Origin: Planomonospora_B alba | GTDB lineage: Bacteria > Actinomycetota > Actinomycetes > Streptosporangiales > Streptosporangiaceae | Assembly: GCF_039534085.1 (NCBI RefSeq) | Contig: NZ_BAAAUT010000009.1 | Location: forward strand, 1 to 64,000 | DNA: 64,000 nucleotides | Direction of reading: 5' to 3' | In this document: positions 16,601 through 22,847 of the stretch, piece after piece | How the letters are laid out: each line of letters opens with the position of its first letter | How positions within the stretch are numbered: position 1 is the stretch's first letter | Notes under the pieces: model-generated | Told to the model about the DNA's origin: nothing | What the model saw: only the letters and a program-made list of their open reading frames with translations | Databases searched by the model: none | Made by a program: the position numbers and the translations under genes

Positions 16601-16639
16601 CGATGTACCGGGAGGCGGGGCCGGGGTATGCTCCTTATG

Positions 16640-16674
16640 TTCCGTACAGCGAATTCTAATTCCATGTAACAGAA
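16640..16674 (+). promoter_or_regulatory. two IclR-type operator sites before kduI
   Basis: TTCCGTACAGCGAAT (16640-16654) and TTCCATGTAACAGAA (16660-16674) are imperfect copies of the 15-bp palindrome also found before the tautomerase and the symporter genes. They overlap or follow a probable -10 (TATGTT, 16636-16641) and end just before AAGGAGG, a position expected for repression. Confidence 0.7.
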
Positions 16675-16686
16675 CAAGGAGGGTCG

Positions 16687-17493
16687 ATGGAGGTACGGCA
16701 CGCCACGGCACCGGACCAGATCCCGGGCGCCACGACGGCCTGGCTGCGCTCCCGGTTCCTGGTGGAGGACCTGTTCGCGCCGGGGGAGGTCCGGCTCGTC
16801 TACTCGCACGAGGACCGGATCGTGGTGGGCGGTGCGCTCGGACCGGCGGCCCTGCCCAACCCCGACCCGCTGCGTGCCGGGCACTTCCTGGAGCGCCGGG
16901 AGCTGGGCGTGGTCAACGTGGGGGAGCGGCCCGCCGTGGTCACCGTGGACGGCACGCCGTACGAGCCGGGCCCGAAGGAGTGCCTGTACGTCGGGCGGGG
17001 CGCCCGCGAGGTCGCCTTCGGCGACGGGGCGTTCTATCTCGTCTCCACCCCCGCGCACGCCGGCCACCCCACGGCGCTGAGCACCCTGGAGGACGCCGAG
17101 CCGGTACGGCTGGGCGGCCCGGAGGGCTCCAACGAGCGCACGATCTACAAGCACGTGCACGCCGGGGGCGTGCGCAGCTGCCAGCTCGTGCTCGGCGTGA
17201 CCGTGCTGGAGCCCGGCAGCATGTGGAACACCATGCCCTGCCACACCCACGAGCGCAGGACCGAGGTCTACTTCTACTTCGGCCTGCCCGAGCAGGACCG
17301 GGTGATCCACCTGATGGGCCGGCCCGACGAGACCCGCAACCTCGTGGTCGCCGACCGGCAGGCGGTCATCTCGCCGCCCTGGTCGGTGCACTGCGGCTTC
17401 GGCACCCGCAGCTACGCCTTCGTCTGGGCCATGGGCGGGGAGAACCAGGCCTACGACGACGTGGAGCCGGTCGCGATCGGCGAGATGCGCTGA
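16687..17493 (+). CDS. kduI: 5-dehydro-4-deoxy-D-glucuronate isomerase
   Basis: Isomerises the 5-keto-4-deoxyuronate derived from unsaturated pectin fragments to 2,5-diketo-3-deoxygluconate (cytosol, zinc enzyme). At 268 residues it has the normal family length. The cupin zinc site is visible as CHTHERRTEVYFYF (two His and Glu), with a later His in WSVHCGFGTRSYAF, and MWNTMPCHTH is a KduI signature. AAGGAGGGTCG precedes the ATG. The stop overlaps the next start by one base, so kduI and the SDR gene are co-translated. Confidence 0.93.
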   Translation: MEVRHATAPDQIPGATTAWLRSRFLVEDLFAPGEVRLVYSHEDRIVVGGALGPAALPNPDPLRAGHFLERRELGVVNVGERPAVVTVDGTPYEPGPKECLYVGRGAREVAFGDGAFYLVSTPAHAGHPTALSTLEDAEPVRLGGPEGSNERTIYKHVHAGGVRSCQLVLGVTVLEPGSMWNTMPCHTHERRTEVYFYFGLPEQDRVIHLMGRPDETRNLVVADRQAVISPPWSVHCGFGTRSYAFVWAMGGENQAYDDVEPVAIGEMR

Positions 17494-18266
17494 TGGCGGC
17501 GGGGCGGGCACCCTCCTCGCCGGAGGGGCTGTTCTCGCTGACGGGCCGGACCGCGCTCGTCACCGGCGCCCGGACCGGCATCGGCCGGGCGATCGCGCTG
17601 GGCCTGGCCGCCGCCGGGGCCGACCTGGTGCTGCACGGCCGCGACGACGACCTCGGTGAGGTCGAGGCCGAGGTGCGCAGGACCGGCCGCCGGGTCTCCC
17701 GGTGGGTCCTGGACCTGTCGGAGCCCGGGCGCATCCCGGAGGCGGCGGCGCGGCTGGACCCGGTCGACGTGCTCGTCAACAACGCCGGGATCATCCACCG
17801 GGCGCCCGCGGCCGAGCACCGCTACGCGGACTTCCGCCGGGTGCTCGACGTCGACCTCGACGCGGTGTGGCTGCTCAGCCAGGCGGTGGGGGCGCGGATG
17901 CTGGAGCGGGGCTCGGGGAAGATCATCATGATCGCCTCCATGCTCTCCTTCCAGGGCGGGATCAACGTGCCCGGCTACACCGCGGCCAAGCACGCGGTCG
18001 CCGGGCTGACCCGGGCCCTGGCCTGCGAGTGGGCGGCGCGGGGGGTGCAGGTCAACGCGATCGCGCCCGGCTACATCGCCACGGCCAACACCGAGCGGCT
18101 CCGGGCGGACCCGGTGCGGGAGGCCGAGATCGCCGGGCGCATCCCGGCGGGCCGCTGGGGCGAGCCCGACGACCTCGTGGGCGCGGCGGTCTTCCTGGCC
18201 TCCCGGGCCTCCGACTACGTCAACGGGCACGTGCTGGCGGTCGACGGGGGCTGGCTGGCGCGCTGA
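17493..18266 (+). CDS. kduD: SDR-family 2-dehydro-3-deoxygluconate 5-dehydrogenase (KduD-like)
   Basis: A 257-residue short-chain dehydrogenase that should reduce 2,5-diketo-3-deoxygluconate to 2-keto-3-deoxygluconate, the step after KduI. It shows the cofactor motif TGARTGIGRA, NNAG in VLVNNAGIIHR, the catalytic Ser in IASMLSFQGG and Tyr/Lys in PGYTAAKHA, with the C-terminal GHVLAVDGGW. SDR function is hard to fix by sequence alone, but the one-base overlap with kduI and the IIHRAPA and MLSFQGG segments typical of KduD make the assignment good. Confidence 0.88.
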   Translation: MAAGRAPSSPEGLFSLTGRTALVTGARTGIGRAIALGLAAAGADLVLHGRDDDLGEVEAEVRRTGRRVSRWVLDLSEPGRIPEAAARLDPVDVLVNNAGIIHRAPAAEHRYADFRRVLDVDLDAVWLLSQAVGARMLERGSGKIIMIASMLSFQGGINVPGYTAAKHAVAGLTRALACEWAARGVQVNAIAPGYIATANTERLRADPVREAEIAGRIPAGRWGEPDDLVGAAVFLASRASDYVNGHVLAVDGGWLAR

Positions 18267-18270
18267 CCAG

Positions 18271-18286
18271 TAGGATCGGCATCGTG
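18271..18286 (+). promoter_or_regulatory. possible leaderless internal promoter before the IclR gene
   Basis: TAGGAT (18271-18276) lies 7 bases before GTG 18284, a typical spacing for a leaderless actinomycete start. A weak AGGA could instead act as ribosome site. Confidence 0.4.
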
Positions 18287-19048
18287 GCCAGGGAAGGCAG
18301 TTCCATCGACAAGGCGCTGACGGTGCTGGAGGCGATCGCCGAGCACCACCGCGTCACCGACATCGCCGCGGAGACGGGGGTGTCCAAGTCGACCGTCCAC
18401 CGCATCCTCCAGTCGCTGGTCGAGTGGGGTTTCGCGCGGACGGACGGGAACGGCGGCTACGAGCCCGGCCCCCGCATCCTCACCCTGGCCGGCCGGGTCA
18501 TGAACCGGTTCGACCCGGCCCGCCAGGCCTCCGGCGCGCTGGCCGCGCTGCACGAGCGGATCGGCTACACCACGCACTTCGCCGTCCGCAGCGGGGACGA
18601 GGCCGTCTACGTCTCCAAGCTGGAGGGCCGCCGGCCGTACCAGATGCCGTCGCGGGTGGGGATGAGCCTGCGCCTGCACTGCACGGCGATCGGCAAGGCC
18701 GTGCTCGCCCAGCTCCCCGCGGACGAGGTGCGGGCCGTCGCCGCCCGCACCGGGCTGCCCCGGATGACGCCCCGCACGCTGACCTCCGTGGACGACCTGC
18801 TGGCCCACCTCGCCGAGGTGCGCGCCCGCGGGTACGCGCTGGACGACGAGGAGAACCACCCGGAGATCCTCTGCGTGGGCGCCCCCGTCTTCGACCACAC
18901 GGGGCAGGTCCTCGGCGGCATCTCCATCTCGGCCCTGGCGATGGACATGGACCGCGAGGGCCTCGAACGGCTCGCCCCCGAGGTGGTCGCCGCCGCCCGG
19001 GAGGTCTCGCTCGCGCTCGGCGCGCCGCTCCCGGCCGCTCCCCGCTGA
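18284..19048 (+). CDS. IclR-family regulator, probable controller of the pectin genes
   Basis: A 254-residue regulator. The N-terminal winged helix (KALTVLEAIAEH, VTDIAAETGVSKSTVHRIL) occupies residues 1-65 and the C-terminal IclR effector domain (GYTTHFAVRSGDEAVYVSK, GMSLRLHCTAIGKAVLA, GGISISALAMDMD) the rest. IclR proteins of this group, such as KdgR, respond to uronate breakdown products. Its position right after kduI-kduD, and a shared palindrome at the island's promoters, make it the likely local repressor. I use GTG 18284; the open frame upstream overlaps the SDR gene. Confidence 0.88.
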   Translation: MAREGSSIDKALTVLEAIAEHHRVTDIAAETGVSKSTVHRILQSLVEWGFARTDGNGGYEPGPRILTLAGRVMNRFDPARQASGALAALHERIGYTTHFAVRSGDEAVYVSKLEGRRPYQMPSRVGMSLRLHCTAIGKAVLAQLPADEVRAVAARTGLPRMTPRTLTSVDDLLAHLAEVRARGYALDDEENHPEILCVGAPVFDHTGQVLGGISISALAMDMDREGLERLAPEVVAAAREVSLALGAPLPAAPR

Positions 19049-19069
19049 CCGCGGGTCTCCGCCGATGCC

Positions 19070-19104
19070 GGTGGAGCGATCCACCACCGGTGGAGCGTTC
19101 CACC
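19070..19104. repeat. two tandem 16-bp palindromes after the IclR gene
   Basis: GGTGGAGCGATCCACC (19070-19085) and GGTGGAGCGTTCCACC (19089-19104) are nearly identical palindromes with centres 19 bases apart, starting 21 bases past the IclR stop. They could be a double hairpin terminator or a two-dimer operator for the next gene. Confidence 0.65.
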
Positions 19105-19164
19105 CCTGACACGTTCGATCCCTGTACGGCAAGCGCTTTCCCTTACCGCTCCCATGACCTATTG

Positions 19165-19179
19165 TTCCGTGTAGCGGAA
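19165..19179 (+). promoter_or_regulatory. IclR-type operator before the tautomerase gene
   Basis: TTCCGTGTAGCGGAA is the best copy of the island's palindrome, with perfect TTCCG/CGGAA arms. A few bases upstream, AAGCGCTTTCC (19131-19141) resembles a LacI-type operator; a similar GGAATGCGCTTTCC lies before the symporter gene. Confidence 0.75.
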
Positions 19180-19212
19180 TTAAGTCTTGTGTCATGCAAC
19201 ATGGAGGCCGGT

Positions 19213-19398
19213 ATGCCGAACATCACCGTCGAGCTGCTCTCCGGACGGACCCTCGACCAGCGCCGCGAGTTCGCGGCCGCGGTGACCGAGGCCGCGGTGG
19301 GCATCCTGAAGGCCCGCCGGGAGGCCGTGCGGATCCTCTTCACCGAGATCGAGAAGTCCGACGTGGCCAACGGCGGCGTCCTGGAGTCGGACAAGTAG
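19213..19398 (+). CDS. small tautomerase (4-oxalocrotonate tautomerase family)
   Basis: A 61-residue member of the 4-OT family, whose members form hexamers and use the N-terminal proline exposed after Met removal as general base. Pro1 is present (MPNITVELLSG), as are the catalytic Arg11 (SGR) and Arg39 (AVRILF); the aromatic residue usual at position 50 is Val. GGAGG precedes the ATG. Its operator matches that of kduI and the symporter gene, so it very likely acts on an unsaturated or keto uronate of the pectin route, though no tautomerase step is established there. Confidence 0.82.
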   Translation: MPNITVELLSGRTLDQRREFAAAVTEAAVGILKARREAVRILFTEIEKSDVANGGVLESDK

Positions 19399-19472
19399 CC
19401 GTCCGGCGGGGCGGAGGGGCGGCGCCCGCCGCGGGACGCGGCGGCCGGGGGCCGGCCCGCCACCGGACGCGG

Positions 19473-19505
19473 GGGAGGGGCCGGACGTGTGCCGTCCGGC
19501 CCCTC
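19473..19505. terminator. bidirectional hairpin terminator
   Basis: A perfect 14-bp stem, GGAGGGGCCGGACG (19473-19486) with CGTCCGGCCCCTCC (19492-19505), and a 5-base loop. It lies between the convergent tautomerase and symporter genes. Confidence 0.8.
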
Positions 19506-19656
19506 CGCCGTGCTCAGGGTCGTCCCGTGCCGTTCCGGCCTCCGCTCCCGTCCGGGCGCGGACCTGCTCCCGCCGCGCGTGCCCGCCGCGGCGCCCGGGC
19601 TCCCCGCGCCGAGGCTTGCCGCGCCGGGGCTTGCCGCGCCCGGGCCGGGTGCGGGC

Positions 19657-21153
19657 TCAGGCGCCGGCGACGGCCCGGTCGTCCTCCGGGTCGGTGTCGA
19701 GGGAGTCGACCAGGGCGTCCCGGTCCGGGCGGTCCTGCGGCCGCAGCAGCCCGATCGCCACGTACAGGACCAGCGAGGTGACCAGCGGCACCCCCACCAC
19801 CATCGCGGTGTCGGTGGACTCCAGGATCCACTTGACGTAGGCCCACACGGCCAGCCCGGCGGCCCACGAGGCGATCGCCGCGGCCGGGCCGCTCCGCTTG
19901 AACCACGGCAGCATGCCGAGCATCAGCGGGATCGAGATCGGCCCCATCGTGGCGGCGACCAGGTCGACGACGATCTTCAGGACGACGCCCTGCCCCTCGG
20001 TGGCGATCGCGATCACCATGCTGATCAGCACGAAGGCGAACGTGGTGACCCGGGCGAAGGTCAGCTGGGCGTGCGCGGACAGCTCGCGCACCCGGCGCAC
20101 GACCACCGGGGCGATGTCCCGGGTGATGACCGAGGAGATGACGTTGGCGTCGGAGGCGACCATGGCCATGGTGTGCGAGAAGAAGCCGGCGAGCACCAGG
20201 CCGATCAGCCCGGGCGGCAGCAGGGTCTGGGCCAGCCTCACGTAGGCCTCCTCGGCGTCGGCCAGGCCCGGGACGATCAGCGGGGCGGCGAACATCGGGA
20301 TGAACAGGATCAGCGGCCAGACCAGCCAGAGCGCGCTGGACAGCAGCGCCGAGCGCCGGGCGGCCGAGCCGGAGGGCGAGGCCATGTAGCGCTGGGCGAG
20401 GTTCCACATGCCGCCGTTGTACTCGAAGGTCTTGATGAACAGCATGGCCAGGAAGAACGTCGCCGTGTACGGCCCGGCGAACGGGTCGCCGTGGCCCTCG
20501 GGGAGCCTGTCCCACATGGTCCAGAGCGTCGCCACCCCGTCCAGGTGCGCCATGATCGCGATGAACATGGCGATGCCCGCCACGCCCTGGATGACGAACT
20601 GCCCGAAGTCGGTCAGCACGTCCGCCCACAGGCCGCCGGCCGTGATGTAGACGAGCGTGACGGCGCCGGTGATGAGGATGCCCCACAGGATGGGGATGCC
20701 GGCGAAGCCCCGCAGCAGCACCGCGATGGCCACCCACTTGGCCGCGATGTCCACCACCTTCAGCAGCGCGCCGCTGTAGGCCAGGACCTGCTGGGTGGGG
20801 AGGTCGTAGCGGCGGGCGAGGTACTCCAGCGGGGAGGCCACGCCGTGCTTGGAGCGGAGCCGGTTCCACCGGGCCGCCCAGACGAAGGCGCCGATGCCGA
20901 CGCCGAGGCCGATGGTCAGCGCCCACCAGACGTACATGGCCAGGCCGTACTCGTAGGCGACCGCCGCGAACGCCACGAACATGATCGCGCTGTAGCCGGA
21001 CATGTGGTGTGAGATTCCGGACAGCCACCAGGGGATCCTGCCCCCCGCGGTGAAGAAGTCGATCACGTTCCTGATCCGGTTCTTGGACCACACGCCGATG
21101 GCGACCATCACCAGGAAGTACGCGCCCAGAACCGACCAGTCGAGTGCGGACAT
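19657..21153 (-). CDS. sodium:solute symporter (SSS family)
   Basis: A 498-residue integral membrane transporter with about 13 TM segments. N-terminal motifs of the family are visible: YFLVMVAIGVWSKNR, DFFTAGGRIPWWLSGIS and SGYSAIMFV. It should import a small organic acid or sugar with Na+. The IclR-type operator overlapping its promoter and its place among pectin genes suggest a uronate or unsaturated galacturonide as substrate (inference). I start at ATG 21153, with GGGAGGAG just upstream; an in-frame TTG 15 bases earlier would place that ribosome site inside the gene. It is divergent from the pectate lyase gene. Confidence 0.88.
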   Translation of the reverse strand: MSALDWSVLGAYFLVMVAIGVWSKNRIRNVIDFFTAGGRIPWWLSGISHHMSGYSAIMFVAFAAVAYEYGLAMYVWWALTIGLGVGIGAFVWAARWNRLRSKHGVASPLEYLARRYDLPTQQVLAYSGALLKVVDIAAKWVAIAVLLRGFAGIPILWGILITGAVTLVYITAGGLWADVLTDFGQFVIQGVAGIAMFIAIMAHLDGVATLWTMWDRLPEGHGDPFAGPYTATFFLAMLFIKTFEYNGGMWNLAQRYMASPSGSAARRSALLSSALWLVWPLILFIPMFAAPLIVPGLADAEEAYVRLAQTLLPPGLIGLVLAGFFSHTMAMVASDANVISSVITRDIAPVVVRRVRELSAHAQLTFARVTTFAFVLISMVIAIATEGQGVVLKIVVDLVAATMGPISIPLMLGMLPWFKRSGPAAAIASWAAGLAVWAYVKWILESTDTAMVVGVPLVTSLVLYVAIGLLRPQDRPDRDALVDSLDTDPEDDRAVAGA

Positions 21154-21188
21154 GGTCTCTCCTCCCAACGTCCTGTTTGGTGAGGAGG

Positions 21189-21238
21189 TTCTATTACATG
21201 GAACGTCATGTCAATACATAGGACGGAATGCGCTTTCC
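21189..21238 (-). promoter_or_regulatory. symporter promoter with IclR-type and LacI-like sites
   Basis: Minus-strand TTGACA (21214-21209) is followed by the palindrome TTCCATGTAATAGAA (21203-21189), which covers the -10 region. GGAATGCGCTTTCC (21225-21238) upstream resembles a LacI-type operator. On the other side, TTCCGCTAC (21252-21260) is a half site of the same IclR palindrome facing the pectate lyase gene. Confidence 0.65.
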
Positions 21239-21362
21239 ATAATGACGGAAGTTCCGCTACGTTTGCTCCCGCCGGTGGCGAGATCTTGCTTTGTGGTGTA
21301 GATCTCACGTTTCGGCACTTAAAAGCGTTCTTATGTAGTTCGACCGAAAAGGAAGACGCGTA

Positions 21363-22691
21363 GTGTTACGCAAGACGACCTTCCGGGTCCGCATCGCGGT
21401 GTGCGCCGCGGCGACCCTGGCCGGCGCCGGACTGGCCGCGGCTCCCGCCTCCGCCTCCGCCCTGGTCCCGGCGGCCGGCTCCTACACCCTGGTGAACGCC
21501 GCCAGCGGGCTCTGTCTCACCGTGCCCTCGGCGAGCACCGCCGACGGCGTGCAGCTCGTCCAGCAGCCCTGCGGCGGCTCCGGCCAGACCTGGACGCTCT
21601 CCGACGTCTCCGGCGGCCGGCGGCTGACCGCCGCGCACAGCGGCAAGTGCGCCGGGATCGCCGGCAACAGCACCTCCGCGGGCAAGGCGGTCGTCCAGCA
21701 GGCCTGCTCGACGGGGGCCTTCCACGCCTGGAAGCTGGAGGCGGCCGGCGGCTCGGCCTACCGCGTGGTCAACGCCGGCAGCGCCAAGTGCCTCAACCCG
21801 GCGTCCGCCTCCTCCGGCGCCGCGATCAAGCAGAACTCCTGCGACTCGGCCGCGGGCAAGAGCTGGACGCTGAAGGCCGCCGGCTCCGCCCCCACGGCCG
21901 AGCCGACCGCCGCGCCGACCGCGACGGCCAAGCCGACCGCGACCCCCACCGCGACGGCCAAGCCGACCGCGGCCCCGACGGCCGCCCCGACCGGCTCGCC
22001 GCTGCCCGGCTGGCCCGCCGCCAAGGGTGCTCAGCCGGTCACCTCCACCATCCCCGTCAGCGGCCCCTACGACGGCGGCATGAAGCGCTTCTACGGCTCC
22101 GGCGCGCTGGGCGGCGACGGCCAGGACGAGAGCCAGGACCCGATCTTCAGGCTGGCCGACGGCGCCGTCCTGCAGAACGTGATCATCGGTTCCCCGGGCG
22201 CCGACGGCATCCACTGCACCGGCACCTGCACGCTCAAGAACGTCTGGTGGGAGGACGTCGGCGAGGACGCCGCCACCTTCAAGGGCACCTCCGCCTCGCA
22301 GACCATGACCGTCGACGGCGGCGGCGCCCGCAAGGCCTCCGACAAGGTCTTCCAGCACAACGGACCGGGCACCTTCGTCATCAAGAACTTCCAGGTCGCC
22401 GACTTCGGCAAGCTCTACCGCTCCTGCGGCAACTGCTCCAAGCAGTACGCGCGCCACGTGGTGGTCTCCAACGTCCAGGTGACCGCCCCGGGCAAGTCCC
22501 TGGTCGGGATCAACCCGAACTACGGCGACACCGCGAAGCTGTCGGCGGTCACCGTGATCGGCGACTCCGGCAAGAAGATCGCGATCTGCGAGCGGTACAA
22601 GGGCGTCACCAAGGGTGAGCCGAGCAAGACCGGCAGCGGCCCCGACGGCGTGAGCTGCGTCTACTCCGCCTCCGACGTCACCTACAAGTAG
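21363..22691 (+). CDS. secreted pectate lyase, PL3 family, with ricin-type CBM13 domain
   Basis: A 442-residue secreted enzyme that cleaves polygalacturonate by beta-elimination. A signal peptide (about 1-33, ending PASASA) leads to a ricin-B/CBM13 carbohydrate-binding domain (about 38-172, with repeated QxW motifs), a Thr/Pro/Ala linker of repeated TATAKPTA type (about 175-212), and a C-terminal PL3 beta-helix with LQNVIIGSPGADGIHC, NVWWEDVGEDAATFKG and HVVVSNVQV, the calcium- and substrate-binding region of that family. It starts at GTG 21363 behind AAGGAAG. Its unsaturated products feed the kduI-kduD route next to it. Confidence 0.92.
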   Translation: MLRKTTFRVRIAVCAAATLAGAGLAAAPASASALVPAAGSYTLVNAASGLCLTVPSASTADGVQLVQQPCGGSGQTWTLSDVSGGRRLTAAHSGKCAGIAGNSTSAGKAVVQQACSTGAFHAWKLEAAGGSAYRVVNAGSAKCLNPASASSGAAIKQNSCDSAAGKSWTLKAAGSAPTAEPTAAPTATAKPTATPTATAKPTAAPTAAPTGSPLPGWPAAKGAQPVTSTIPVSGPYDGGMKRFYGSGALGGDGQDESQDPIFRLADGAVLQNVIIGSPGADGIHCTGTCTLKNVWWEDVGEDAATFKGTSASQTMTVDGGGARKASDKVFQHNGPGTFVIKNFQVADFGKLYRSCGNCSKQYARHVVVSNVQVTAPGKSLVGINPNYGDTAKLSAVTVIGDSGKKIAICERYKGVTKGEPSKTGSGPDGVSCVYSASDVTYK

Positions 22692-22705
22692 CCTTCCCGC
22701 ACCGT

Positions 22706-22717
22706 CCCCCGCGGGGG
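22706..22717 (+). terminator. weak GC palindrome after the pectate lyase gene
   Basis: CCCCCGCGGGGG lies 15 bases past the stop. The rest of 22692-22847 holds a possible leaderless -10 for ftsK (TAGCCT, 22836-22841, 6 bases before its ATG). Confidence 0.4.
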
Positions 22718-22847
22718 CGCCGGCGGCCCGCGTCCGCCCGGTGCCCCCGCGGGGCAGGGGCCGTCGCCCGCGCCCCGCCCTCCGCGCGCCCCTCCCGCTA
22801 CGGCGTGCCTCCCCGCGATCCGCCCCGGCGATCGTTAGCCTCCTAGC

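Noticed and set aside
16078..16686. An intact small gene between rnj and kduI
   Set aside because: Open frames exist on both strands, but only pieces of a broken LLM oxidoreductase can be recognised, in shifting frames.
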